29,606 bases of DNA from an uncultured Bacilli bacterium (GTDB taxonomy: Bacteria; Bacillota_I; Bacilli_A; RF39; UBA660), in assembly GCA_934098345.1 (NCBI GenBank), contig CAKONX010000007.1, positions 1 to 29,606 on the forward strand. The letters run 5' to 3'. Made by a program: the position numbers and the translations under genes. Positions 8,075 to 15,522 of this stretch are shown one piece after another. Position 1 is the first letter of the stretch. Every line of letters begins with the position of its first letter. The notes below the pieces were generated by a model. The model was not told where the DNA came from, searched no databases, and saw nothing but the letters and a program-made list of their open reading frames with translations.

Positions 8075-8641
8075 TTATTTAATTCCTTTTACAAATTTTT
8101 TGTTATGCATTACTTCTCTAAAACTAACATTTACAAAGTCATACATACCAAATACAGATATTATAAAACCTAACATAATTGTTTGCAATACATAATCATT
8201 TAACATATTAAAAGATAAAATTATACCAAAGCAATTTAAAATAATTACAAGTATTCTTTCTACATAATAATAATTATCTTTTTTCTCTTTCATTTTAAAT
8301 ATTTCAACTACTCTATATGAAGTAACTAAAAATAAAAGAATCATAATACTAATTGGAACTACTAAAAAACCATTCATAAAATATGGTAAAAAATAAGATA
8401 TAAAACAAGTTATTAAAGCCATTATAGATATAACTAAATTATTACCATTTTCATCTCTATTGATAAAGTAAATTGCTAAATTTAAAAGAGAATATATAAT
8501 TGTAAAACTAATAAATAGATTACCTGTTTCTATTTTACTCATTTCTAATATTCCATAATATGTTGGAAAAGATAAATAAATCATTCCTAATAAAAAGATA
8601 GCTGTTGAACAAATAAGTTTATAAATTATGCTATTATTCAC
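8075..8641 (-). CDS. Polytopic membrane protein, unknown function
   Basis: The 188-residue product is almost entirely hydrophobic, with about six membrane helices separated by short polar turns (for example NRDENGNN and KMKEKKDNYYY) and a basic C-terminus (HNKKFVKGIK). The start is GTG at 8641 with AGAAGGG upstream; no ATG lies close enough to replace it. An overlapping ATG in another frame (TTAATGTGA) is immediately closed. The gene is followed after one base by the methyltransferase gene and shares its transcript. No family is recognisable. Confidence 0.65.
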   Translation of the reverse strand: MNNSIIYKLICSTAIFLLGMIYLSFPTYYGILEMSKIETGNLFISFTIIYSLLNLAIYFINRDENGNNLVISIMALITCFISYFLPYFMNGFLVVPISIMILLFLVTSYRVVEIFKMKEKKDNYYYVERILVIILNCFGIILSFNMLNDYVLQTIMLGFIISVFGMYDFVNVSFREVMHNKKFVKGIK

Positions 8642-8698
8642 ATTAACACACCCTTCTAATTAAATATTAATTCACTCTAGAATAAAAGTCAATGTTTG

Positions 8699-8727
8699 TT
8701 GTATTTTTGACACTTAAGTTATACAAT
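8699..8727 (+). promoter_or_regulatory. Likely promoter of the slipin gene
   Basis: TTGTAT (8699-8704), 17-bp spacer, TACAAT (8722-8727). A perfect TTGACA at 8707-8712 also occurs but lies only 14 bp from a TATAAC box, so the first pairing is preferred. Either way the promoter lies downstream of the upstream ATG at 8692, which rules that ATG out as the start. Confidence 0.5.
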
Positions 8728-8745
8728 ATAACTAAGGAGGATTTT

Positions 8746-9516
8746 ATGTATATTTTATTTATTATAATTGGAATTATAGTTGTTTTAATTTTAAGTTCAA
8801 TTAGACAAATTAATGAGTATGAAAGAGGTATTTTATTTACTTGTGGTAAATTCAGTAAAATACTTATGCCAGGTTGGAATATTGTTTGGCCAATTATCAA
8901 TACAGTTTCAAAAGTTGATATAAGAACTAAAGCTGTTGATGTTCCTGAACAAGATGCTATAACTAAAGATAATGTATCAATAAGGATTAATGCTGTTATT
9001 TATTATAAAGTATTTGATGCTGCTAAAGCGGTTATAGCTGTTGAAAGATTTCAATATGCAGTTTCTCAATTAGCTCAAACAACAATGCGTAATGCTGTTG
9101 GTGCCGTTTCATTAGATGAACTTCTTGCTAGAAGAGATAAAATTAGTGAAGAAATTTGTAAGATCATTGATGAAGCAACTGACCCTTGGGGAATAAAAGT
9201 TGAAAACGTTGAACTTAAAGATGTTAAATTACCTGCAGAAATGCAAAGAGTAATTGCAAGAGTTGCTGAAGCCGAAAGAGAAAAACTTGCTGTTATAACT
9301 AAATCAACTGGTGAAAAAGAAGCAGCAGAAAACCTTGCTGAAGCTGCTAGAGTTATGTCTGAAAGTCCAGGAGCTCTTCACTTAAGAACACTTGCAACTA
9401 TAAATGATATTTCATCAGATCAATCAAATACAATTATATTTGCTGTTCCTATTGAAGTATTAAATGCTTTTGGAAAAGAAAATTTAGTGGAAACAGTAAA
9501 CAAACTAAAAAAATAG
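8746..9516 (+). CDS. Slipin / stomatin-like SPFH membrane protein
   Basis: The 256-residue product has one N-terminal membrane helix (about residues 2-18) and then a complete SPFH (band 7) domain. Typical blocks are NEYERGILFTCGKF, PGWNIVWP, VDIRTKAVDVPEQ, DAITKDNVSIRINAVIYYKV, and a conserved QTTMRNAVG followed by DELLARRDKI. A helical region AEAEREKLAVITKS and a short C-terminal tail follow, matching slipins in length. Such proteins form oligomeric scaffolds in the cytoplasmic membrane and usually pair with an NfeD-type protein; none is encoded nearby. The ATG at 8746 is chosen because AAGGAGG lies 5 bases before it; the in-frame ATG at 8692 has no such site and precedes the promoter. Confidence 0.9.
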   Translation: MYILFIIIGIIVVLILSSIRQINEYERGILFTCGKFSKILMPGWNIVWPIINTVSKVDIRTKAVDVPEQDAITKDNVSIRINAVIYYKVFDAAKAVIAVERFQYAVSQLAQTTMRNAVGAVSLDELLARRDKISEEICKIIDEATDPWGIKVENVELKDVKLPAEMQRVIARVAEAEREKLAVITKSTGEKEAAENLAEAARVMSESPGALHLRTLATINDISSDQSNTIIFAVPIEVLNAFGKENLVETVNKLKK

Positions 9517-9533
9517 GCCAAGCCTATTTTTTT
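9507..9533. terminator. Bidirectional terminator shared by convergent genes
   Basis: A 12-bp perfect inverted repeat, AAAAAAATAGGC (9507-9518) and GCCTATTTTTTT (9522-9533), with a 3-nt loop works in both directions. The slipin stop codon TAG (9514-9516) is in the left arm and the stop codon of the minus-strand gene (9526-9524) is in the right arm. Confidence 0.85.
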
Positions 9534-10054
9534 AATTCAAAATTTTGTTCATTCAATTTAAAATTTATTTGTTCTAAGACATTTTTACAAATATAATCTG
9601 TATAATCTTTTATGCCTTCAATATATTCAGTTCCATCTAAAAACATATTTAATTTATATCCATTCTTAATTAAGCTTTTATAATATTCAAGAATACCGCA
9701 AAAATCATACATATCAAATTTTATAAAACCATAATATACAAGTAATGTAAAAAATTTATCCAAAACAAGTAGATTATCATAACTCGTTAATTCTACCCAT
9801 TTAGATTCATCATTAGCATTTAATATTGCTAAATCTAAATAATTTATACACAGAATATTATTCACTTCAGTCGGTAAAAAATAAAAGTTATTCTTTATAT
9901 ACGAAATAAATTCATTTTTTTCTTCTTCTAGTTTACTTTTATCAAACTCATAGTAATCAAATAAACCCATAACTTTAATAGGATTATAATTTGCTTCAGC
10001 TATATAGTCTTCAAATCCTTTAATATATTTATAAACTTTATTATTTAAAGCCAT
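9524..10054 (-). CDS. Hypothetical cytoplasmic protein
   Basis: The 176-residue product is acidic, rich in Tyr, Phe, Asn and Lys, and mostly helical to the eye; it has no signal peptide, membrane helix or familiar motif. The ATG at 10054 is preferred over the in-frame GTG at 10063, because that GTG is itself part of a GGTGAT ribosome-binding site complementary to the 16S rRNA tail, correctly spaced for the ATG. A clean promoter stands about 20 bp upstream. The gene is a single transcription unit, convergent with slipin and sharing its terminator. No function can be proposed. Confidence 0.65.
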   Translation of the reverse strand: MALNNKVYKYIKGFEDYIAEANYNPIKVMGLFDYYEFDKSKLEEEKNEFISYIKNNFYFLPTEVNNILCINYLDLAILNANDESKWVELTSYDNLLVLDKFFTLLVYYGFIKFDMYDFCGILEYYKSLIKNGYKLNMFLDGTEYIEGIKDYTDYICKNVLEQINFKLNEQNFELKK

Positions 10055-10073
10055 ACTTATCACCGCGCTCTAT

Positions 10074-10102
10074 ATAATATAACAAAAATAAAAAATTGTA
10101 AA
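10074..10102 (-). promoter_or_regulatory. Sigma-A promoter of the hypothetical gene at 10054
   Basis: Minus-strand TTTACA (10102-10097), 17-bp spacer, TATTAT (10079-10074). It abuts the T-run of the terminator of the preceding alcohol dehydrogenase gene. Confidence 0.65.
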
Positions 10103-10130
10103 CAAAAAAGACCAAATGGTCTATTTTTTA
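10103..10130 (-). terminator. Terminator of the alcohol dehydrogenase gene
   Basis: Minus-strand TAGACC and GGTCTTTTTT form a hairpin with an ATTT loop (centre near 10115) with a T6 tail. The flanking A-run lets the stem extend with one mismatch. The dehydrogenase stop codon (10123-10121) lies at the base of the hairpin. Confidence 0.6.
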
Positions 10131-11143
10131 GGATCTATTAAAATTTTAACAGAAGGACTCACTCCACTTGTTAATTCTTCAAAAGCACTTTGAACTTCAT
10201 CTAAAGATACAACTTTATCCACAAATTTCATTACATCAATACGTTTATTAGCAATCAAATCAACACATGTTTTAAATTCATTTTCAGTATAAGCAATTGA
10301 ACCTTTAATAGTTAATTCATGTAAAACTCCAATAATAGTTGGAATAGTTATAGGTTTTTCAGCAACTCCAGCAAGAACTATAGTTCCACCTGCACGAGTT
10401 ACCATCATTGCACTTGTAACTGCTGGTTCATTTCCACAACAGTCTATTACAACATCAAATCCACCATTTGTTTTTTTCATACATTCAGCTATAAAGTTTT
10501 CATCAGCATGAATATATTCATCAGCTACTTTTAAATTTAAGGCTTTCTTTCCTCTTGCTTCATTTGTTTCAGATATAACTACTAAACTTGCGCCTTCCAT
10601 ACGAGCAAACATTGCACTTACAAGTCCTATAATTCCTCCACCAATTATAAGAACTTTATCTCCTACTTTAATATCTGCTAAATGAATTGCATGAAGACCA
10701 ACAGCTGTTGGTTCTACCATTGCGCCTTCTTCAAAAGAAATATTATCTTTCATTTTAACAACACATTCTGGTGTAACACTAATTTCTTCTGAATAGGCTC
10801 CTGGATTTGTTAAAGAAAGACCTAAAGCATTTTCCCAAGTATGAGCACAATATTGAAGATTACCTGATTTACACGCAAAGCATTCGTTGCATGGAGAAAT
10901 AGGTAAAGCAGTTACATGATCTCCTACTTTCAAATCTTTTCTACTTCCAGGATCAACTACAATACCTGAAAATTCATGACCCATAACCAAGTCTTTAGGT
11001 TCTCCATTATTCCAGTTATGTAAATCACTTCCACATATTCCTGCTTTTATAACTTCAATAACAACCCTTTTACCATCTTTAACAGGATAATCAATTTCTC
11101 CTTTTACTAAACTTTTTTTATCAACTAATTTTACACATTTCAT
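10121..11143 (-). CDS. Zinc-dependent medium-chain alcohol/polyol dehydrogenase
   Basis: The 340-residue product has all hallmarks of the zinc medium-chain dehydrogenase family. Catalytic zinc ligands are C37 (GICGSDLH), H56-E57 (GHEFSG) and the EP pair near E144. The structural zinc site is C85-C88-C91-C99 (CNECFACKSGNLQYC). The NAD-binding glycine motif GGGIIG is at about 168-173. Length and the EPTAVGLHAI segment fit the sorbitol/threonine/2,3-butanediol dehydrogenase branch, but substrate specificity cannot be read from the sequence. It would oxidise a secondary alcohol or reduce the ketone with NAD(H) in the cytoplasm. AGGAGA precedes the ATG. The gene forms its own unit, with an extended -10 promoter upstream and a terminator overlapping its stop codon. 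Confidence 0.92.
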   Translation of the reverse strand: MKCVKLVDKKSLVKGEIDYPVKDGKRVVIEVIKAGICGSDLHNWNNGEPKDLVMGHEFSGIVVDPGSRKDLKVGDHVTALPISPCNECFACKSGNLQYCAHTWENALGLSLTNPGAYSEEISVTPECVVKMKDNISFEEGAMVEPTAVGLHAIHLADIKVGDKVLIIGGGIIGLVSAMFARMEGASLVVISETNEARGKKALNLKVADEYIHADENFIAECMKKTNGGFDVVIDCCGNEPAVTSAMMVTRAGGTIVLAGVAEKPITIPTIIGVLHELTIKGSIAYTENEFKTCVDLIANKRIDVMKFVDKVVSLDEVQSAFEELTSGVSPSVKILIDPKK

Positions 11144-11164
11144 ATAATCGTCTCCTATATTAAA

Positions 11165-11193
11165 ATTATAGCATAATGACTTTATTTTAAACG
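11165..11193 (-). promoter_or_regulatory. Extended -10 promoter of the alcohol dehydrogenase gene
   Basis: Minus-strand TGC-TATAAT (TATAAT at 11170-11165) with a weak -35 region (GTTTAA/CGTTTA near 11188-11193). The TGn motif may compensate for the poor -35. Confidence 0.55.
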
Positions 11194-11209
11194 TATTAAA
11201 TTAATTGCT

Positions 11210-11236
11210 TTACATAAAAAAACTTATCTAGTTTTT
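11210..11236 (-). terminator. Possible weak terminator after the SDR gene
   Basis: Minus-strand AAAAACT (11236-11230) and AGTTTTT (11224-11218) can pair across a 5-nt loop that touches the stop codon region, followed by a short T-run. The stem is almost all A-T, so efficiency is doubtful. Confidence 0.35.
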
Positions 11237-11976
11237 CTATCTTGAATCTGATAAGTTATTTTTAAAAGCAATTTTCTAGGAACTAATCTAGTTAAAAATA
11301 TTGCTGCTTTCATTCTAAAACTTGGTATTATATATAACTTGTTTTTTAAAGAATGATCTATTGCATATTTAGCAACATATTCACTTGTTAAAGATTTTGT
11401 ATGAAATTCACCATGAGCAACTTTATTAAATTCTGTATCAACTGGACCTGGACATAAACAAGAAATATGAACATTGCTTTTTGCTACTTTTAATTCTTCA
11501 TAAATAGCCTCACTTAATCGTAAAGCATAATTTTTACTAGCATAATAAGTACTTAGTTTTGGTCCAGCCATAAAGCCAGCTGAAGATGCCACATTCAAAA
11601 TTCTTCCTTTATCTTCTTTTTTAAATTTAATTAAAAATTTCTTTGTCAAATAATGAAGAGCTTTAATATTAACATCAATCATTTCAAATTCTCGGTCTAA
11701 ATCTGTTTTATCAAATTCTCCAAACAAACCAAAACCAGCATTATTAATAAGTAAATCTATATCTTCATCTTTCACTTCATTCCAAAGATTATCTAAGTTA
11801 TCTTGAACTGCTAAATCATAAGGTATTATTTTTACATTAGTAGATAATTCTTTTTTTAAGTTTTCTAAATAAGTTTTTCTTCTAGCAACTAATATTAAAT
11901 CATATCCAAGTGAACTTAAATATCTTGCCATATCTTTACCTATACCACTTGATGCTCCTGTAATAAGTGCTTTCAT
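11224..11976 (-). CDS. Short-chain dehydrogenase/reductase (SDR)
   Basis: The 250-residue product is a classical SDR: the cofactor motif TGASSGIG (residues 6-13), the structural NNAG (78-81), catalytic serine in the VASSAG segment (131-132) and the YYASK active site (Y144, K148). The ARR at 31-33 at the end of the second strand suggests NADP(H) preference. The C-terminal 50 residues are hydrophobic and basic (AAIFLTRLVPRKLLLKI), typical of the DltE/YdfG-like SDRs associated with the membrane surface. The substrate is unknown. Its ATG overlaps the stop codon of the PAP2 gene (ATGA), and the three-gene unit 13090 to 11224 suggests a link to lipid or envelope metabolism; that link is inferred only from position. 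Confidence 0.88.
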   Translation of the reverse strand: MKALITGASSGIGKDMARYLSSLGYDLILVARRKTYLENLKKELSTNVKIIPYDLAVQDNLDNLWNEVKDEDIDLLINNAGFGLFGEFDKTDLDREFEMIDVNIKALHYLTKKFLIKFKKEDKGRILNVASSAGFMAGPKLSTYYASKNYALRLSEAIYEELKVAKSNVHISCLCPGPVDTEFNKVAHGEFHTKSLTSEYVAKYAIDHSLKNKLYIIPSFRMKAAIFLTRLVPRKLLLKITYQIQDRKTR

Positions 11977-12572
11977 TTTTTCTCAACCCTTTCAAAAATC
12001 ATAATAATAATTATTAAAGCAATAAAACCACACAAATAACCGCCAATTACATCTGTTAAAAAATGTACTCCTAAATATAATCTACTTAATCCAACTAAAA
12101 TAATAAATATACTTAATAAAATAGTTATTGTTTTTTTATATTTTATATTATACTTATTTACTAAATAAATTATACTTCCAAAGAATAAAATAGAAATCAT
12201 TGAATGACCTGAAGGAAATGAATAACTTGTTTCATTCGATAAAACTAGAAAATTAGGTCTTTCTCTTTTTATAATAATTTTTATTATATTATTTACTATT
12301 ACACTTGCTATACTAGCAACATTTATTAAAAATAATTTATATCTCTTTTTTAAAACAATAAAAATAAATAAACATACATTTACTAAAATCATAAATTTGG
12401 GACTACAAATAAATGATATAAATTTAAATATATTTGTTAAAACAATATTATTGTGATTTGCAAAAAATATTGCTACATTTGAATCTATTCCTTTAGAACA
12501 TCCACTTAATATAAAATAAAGATCTAATAAAAATAAAGAAATGGTACTTATTAATAAAATGTTTCTTCTCAT
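11973..12572 (-). CDS. PAP2-family membrane phosphatase (lipid or undecaprenyl pyrophosphatase type)
   Basis: The 199-residue product has about six membrane helices and the complete three-part PAP2 active site: K98-x6-RP (KIIIKRERP, 98-106), PSGH (120-123) and SR-x5-H-x3-D (S163, R164, H170, D174). These residues bind the phosphate and form the phosphohistidine, facing the outside of the membrane. Bacterial relatives include undecaprenyl-pyrophosphatases of the BcrC type and phosphatidylglycerophosphate phosphatases; the sequence does not separate them. The gene overlaps both neighbours (TAATG upstream, ATGA downstream) in a three-gene operon, so it is translated together with the DUF21-like protein and the SDR. 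Confidence 0.9.
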   Translation of the reverse strand: MRRNILLISTISLFLLDLYFILSGCSKGIDSNVAIFFANHNNIVLTNIFKFISFICSPKFMILVNVCLFIFIVLKKRYKLFLINVASIASVIVNNIIKIIIKRERPNFLVLSNETSYSFPSGHSMISILFFGSIIYLVNKYNIKYKKTITILLSIFIILVGLSRLYLGVHFLTDVIGGYLCGFIALIIIIMIFERVEKK

Positions 12573-13090
12573 TATTTCACCCTAAAAAAATGTTTTATTT
12601 TACCTACAGTAAAAATAATTTTATCAGCATTTTTAATAGCTATATTTTTAAATATAGCTTTACCACCAACAGTAAGAGAAGAAACAATTGCTGAAGTTAT
12701 AACTGATACTAAAACATTATTTAAACCAGTTGTTGATGCAATTGAAATAGCTATAACTGCTCCTAAACCACCAGAGATAATTCCACATACATCTCCAATA
12801 ATATCATTACAAATACTAGATATTTTATTTCTATTTTTAAGCATATTTATTGCTTCTTTTGCTCCACTTATTTTCTTACTTGCTATTGAATGAAATGAAG
12901 ATTCATTAGCACTCATACAAGAAGTACCAACTATATCAAAAATTATTCCAATAGCGATTACACATAAAAGAATAACTATTAAAATAATTGAATTAAAAGA
13001 GGCACTCATTATATTCGTAATAAAACTAAAACAAATAGATAAAATAAAAGTAATTATAAATACTTTTAAAATCCAATAATCTTTTTTCAT
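12572..13090 (-). CDS. DUF21-like integral membrane protein
   Basis: The 172-residue product has membrane helices at about residues 8-28, 34-56, 103-125 and 128-148. Between them is a segment with SCMSANESSFHSIASKK followed by GAKEAINMLKNRNK. That segment resembles the membrane module of CorB/CNNM-type proteins (DUF21), where a helix with small residues precedes a short juxtamembrane helix pair. CBS and transporter-associated domains are missing, so this is at most the membrane module alone. The resemblance is by eye and moderate. GGAGTG precedes the ATG. It is the first gene of an operon with a PAP2 phosphatase and an SDR, driven by a promoter that starts in the tail of the neighbouring RNA terminator. 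Confidence 0.6.
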   Translation of the reverse strand: MKKDYWILKVFIITFILSICFSFITNIMSASFNSIILIVILLCVIAIGIIFDIVGTSCMSANESSFHSIASKKISGAKEAINMLKNRNKISSICNDIIGDVCGIISGGLGAVIAISIASTTGLNNVLVSVITSAIVSSLTVGGKAIFKNIAIKNADKIIFTVGKIKHFFRVK

Positions 13091-13108
13091 ATTTCACACT
13101 CCATTATA

Positions 13109-13136
13109 ATTATATCTAAATATTAAAAATTTGCAA
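13109..13136 (-). promoter_or_regulatory. Promoter of the DUF21-like/PAP2/SDR operon
   Basis: Minus-strand TTGCAA (13136-13131), 16-bp spacer, TATAAT (13114-13109). The -35 box overlaps the end of the T-run of the 504-nt RNA's terminator. Confidence 0.65.
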
Positions 13137-13173
13137 AAAAAAACTTTAACTTGGCATTCCCCCAATTTAAAGT
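13135..13173 (-). terminator. Intrinsic terminator of the 504-nt RNA
   Basis: Minus-strand ACTTTAA-TTGG-type arms pair over 11 bp with one mismatch (13173-13162 with 13154-13143, loop of 7 nt), followed by nine T (13143-13135). Confidence 0.85.
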
Positions 13174-13638
13174 CATTTACTGTATGGTATATTATAAATC
13201 AATTTTACGGCTTTGGTCGAGTTGAATTTCTCTACATTATACTTGCGGTTACCCTAGAGCACTTTCGTTTTAAATAATGCAGTTAGTTGTTGCCAAGCTA
13301 ACTACTCGATTACCACTTAGTCCGCACTTTAATACCTACGATATATACACGCTAGAGGTTTTCCCTAACATAAGTGACTATCCTTATATGCTTTTGCAAT
13401 TACTATTTCAAATAATATCCCTAGTAATCACTCACATCATGTACGTTAATCATTATTTGTATAAGTGAGGCAATAAAAGGAATATTTCATATGCCATTAT
13501 GAGGTATCCTTAAATTTTAAATCATATATCCACCCCAACTTGGGCAGAAGAAGCAAACATATGAAGTCTCATTTGTACAATTGGTAGATTTTTAGCCCTA
13601 CCTTCAAATAGTGTAATGACTAGCATAATGCACCACAC
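13135..13638 (-). ncRNA. Large structured non-coding RNA of about 504 nt, family not recognised
   Basis: The gap 13091-13715 holds a complete RNA gene. It has promoter TTGATT-N17-TATAAT, a predicted start at 13638 and a strong terminator at 13173-13135. The first seven bases GTGTGGT (13638-13632) can pair with ACCATAC (13188-13182) just before the terminator, which would close the whole molecule. Inside are GGTAG/CTACC (13602-13583), CCCAA/TTGGG (13544-13534), CTCAC/GTGAG (13469-13431), and AGTTAG/CTAACT (13303-13281) capped by a GCAA (GNRA) tetraloop on a TTG/CAA extension. Base composition is clearly richer in G and C than the flanking spacers. No ORF with a ribosome-binding site fits either strand. 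Size and ornateness recall large bacterial RNAs such as ROOL, GOLLD or OLE, but I cannot match it to a consensus. tmRNA, RNase P and SRP signatures are absent. Confidence 0.8.
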
Positions 13639-13644
13639 AAATTA

Positions 13645-13673
13645 ATTATAGCAAATTTATGTAAAAAAATCAA
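13645..13673 (-). promoter_or_regulatory. Sigma-A promoter of the 504-nt RNA
   Basis: Minus-strand TTGATT (13673-13668), 17-bp spacer ending in TGC, TATAAT (13650-13645). The extended -10 and perfect hexamer predict strong transcription starting near 13638. Confidence 0.85.
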
Positions 13674-13715
13674 ATTTGCCTACAATATTATATTAATAAA
13701 TTGGCTTTTTTATTA

Positions 13716-13877
13716 CTATTTATTCAAAACTAGAAGTTCAAGAATAAACACTATAAGTATTAATATTCCTATAAGGGCAAGAATCAAAACTATTTTACTT
13801 TCATTTTTGTTTCTAACCTCTACTTTAACAAGATCATTTACTTCATTTAGTTTATCTAATTTATCTTTTTCATCCAT
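13716..13877 (-). CDS. Small single-pass membrane protein (53 residues)
   Basis: A short frame reads MDEKDKLDKLNEVNDLVKVE, then a polar stretch, a strong hydrophobic helix (about residues 29-49, IVLILALIGILILIVFILELL) and LNK. It begins 8 bases after the stop codon of the manganese pyrophosphatase gene on the same strand, with AGGT near the right spacing before the ATG, so it is probably the distal gene of that transcript. The clean layout of a charged N-terminal amphipathic part followed by a transmembrane helix argues for a real tail-anchored-like protein. Function unknown; no known small-protein family is recognised. Confidence 0.6.
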   Translation of the reverse strand: MDEKDKLDKLNEVNDLVKVEVRNKNESKIVLILALIGILILIVFILELLVLNK

Positions 13878-13885
13878 ACTATAAC

Positions 13886-15508
13886 CTATAAATGTTCAAC
13901 AACATCCATTATACATGGAACCATTTGTTTCTTTCTTGATACAACATTCTTTATAACATCACCTTCATGAAGTTCATTTATATTATATGCTTGTTCTAAA
14001 ATACGTTTAGAATTTTCTGAGTATAAAATATTTGAATCATTTGTTAAAAAGTTTGTTACAAATAACGCACATACTGAGAATGAATTATTAGCTGCAAGTC
14101 TATTTAATTCTTCAACTAATTCATTTTCTCTTTCTTTATACATTTTATAATCTGTTGTAAATACTTGACCAATTGCCATGGAATGATCATTTATTTTATA
14201 TGTTTTAAAATCACGATAAACTATTTCATTTGCAGTAAATCCTTTTATGTCTACTCCACTACTTAACATATCAAGTCCATATTTTTTCATACTAAGTTTT
14301 GCCGTATGAGCTAAAGTACTTGCAACAACTTTATCAAGTTCAGTTGTAGTTGGACTTTGTAATAAAAGAGTATCAGAAATAATACCACTTAACATAAGAC
14401 CTGCTATATTTTGAGGTATACGTATTCCATTTTCTTTATACATTAAATAAATAATTGTATTTACTGAACCAACTGACATATTTCTAAAATTAATTGGTGC
14501 ACTTGTATTAATATCCCCAATATTATGATGATCTATTATTTCAAGTATTTCAGATTCATATAATCCATCAATTGATTGACTTGTCATATTATGATCTACT
14601 AAAATAACTTTCTTTCTTTTTACTTCATGTGCATCAATTGTTCTAAGCATTCCTAAACAAACACCCTTATTATTAACAATTGGATAATTAGTATGTTTTA
14701 GTTTACTTGTTTCATCATTAAAATAAGTTAAATAATCTTGTTCATTAAAGTATATTGTTTCTTGTCCTCTTTTAATTGTTTTAATTGGATTTGCTAAACA
14801 TAAAACACGAGCAACTTTGAATGAACTTTTTGGTGAAATAATAACATTTATTTTATTCTTAACTGCAAGATGTTTTAATCTACTTGATAAAGGTCTATTC
14901 TTTACTAAAATAATCATTTTTACACCTTTATTAATTGCATGTTCAATTAATTTTTCACGATCTCCAACAATTAAAATTGATTCTTTATCAAGTTCAATAT
15001 TATTTATAAAGGTTTCATCATCGAATGTTGCTGCATGAGCATATCCTGTTATATGTTCATCATATTTTAAATACTCTTTTGCCTCTAATACATTTACTAA
15101 ATTAATAAAATCTGTATCAACAAGTAAATTTTCATTATAAATCATATCTGCTGCTATTTCTTTTAACGAAACATAGCCTTTAAATTTTTTATTATCATCT
15201 ACTAAAGGAAGTCCAGTTATAGCATTTAAATTCATTACATTAAAAGCATCAATTATTGGTTTATTTTCATTAAGTAAATAATTTTTATGAAAATTAACAT
15301 CTTTAAGTTGAACTTTTACATCATTTAAATAATGTGGAACTTCAGTTTTAAAATACTTTAAAACATATTCAGTTTCTTTATTTATTTCTCCAATTACTCT
15401 TGGTTCAGCTTTAACACCAAGTTTATTTTTTAAATAAGCATAAGAAATTGCTCCACATACTGAATCTGTATCTGGATTCTTATGACCAAAAACATATATA
15501 GGTTCCAT
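13886..15508 (-). CDS. ppaC: Manganese-dependent (family II) inorganic pyrophosphatase with CBS-DRTGG regulatory insert
   Basis: The 540-residue enzyme hydrolyses pyrophosphate in the cytoplasm. The catalytic DHH domain opens with GHKNPDTDS (H9, D13, D15 as metal ligands) and contains the DHHNIGDINT motif. The DHHA2 domain follows, with conserved C-terminal KKQMVPCI residues. Between them lies the insert of regulated family II enzymes: a CBS domain (about 60-120), a DRTGG-like domain (around ESILIVGDREKLIEHAI) and a second CBS part, which in characterised homologues bind adenine nucleotides or diadenosine polyphosphates. The ATG at 15508 is preferred over an upstream in-frame TTG because GGAGGG lies in between, correctly placed for the ATG. 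It is followed by a 53-residue membrane protein gene and preceded by another membrane protein gene. Confidence 0.93.
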   Translation of the reverse strand: MEPIYVFGHKNPDTDSVCGAISYAYLKNKLGVKAEPRVIGEINKETEYVLKYFKTEVPHYLNDVKVQLKDVNFHKNYLLNENKPIIDAFNVMNLNAITGLPLVDDNKKFKGYVSLKEIAADMIYNENLLVDTDFINLVNVLEAKEYLKYDEHITGYAHAATFDDETFINNIELDKESILIVGDREKLIEHAINKGVKMIILVKNRPLSSRLKHLAVKNKINVIISPKSSFKVARVLCLANPIKTIKRGQETIYFNEQDYLTYFNDETSKLKHTNYPIVNNKGVCLGMLRTIDAHEVKRKKVILVDHNMTSQSIDGLYESEILEIIDHHNIGDINTSAPINFRNMSVGSVNTIIYLMYKENGIRIPQNIAGLMLSGIISDTLLLQSPTTTELDKVVASTLAHTAKLSMKKYGLDMLSSGVDIKGFTANEIVYRDFKTYKINDHSMAIGQVFTTDYKMYKERENELVEELNRLAANNSFSVCALFVTNFLTNDSNILYSENSKRILEQAYNINELHEGDVIKNVVSRKKQMVPCIMDVVEHL

Positions 15509-15522
15509 AATACCCTCCAATT

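Noticed and set aside
8692..8745. Upstream in-frame ATG giving an 18-residue longer slipin
   Set aside because: It lies before the promoter and lacks a ribosome-binding site, whereas AAGGAGG is ideally placed for the ATG at 8746.
13277..13468. Open frame of 63 codons on the plus strand inside the 504-nt RNA region
   Set aside because: No ribosome-binding site or promoter on that strand, odd composition, and the opposite strand carries a promoter, hairpins and terminator for an RNA.
15509..15520. Upstream TTG start for the manganese pyrophosphatase
   Set aside because: GGAGGG, the ribosome-binding site, lies between this TTG and the ATG at 15508; the family starts directly before the GHKNPDTDS motif.
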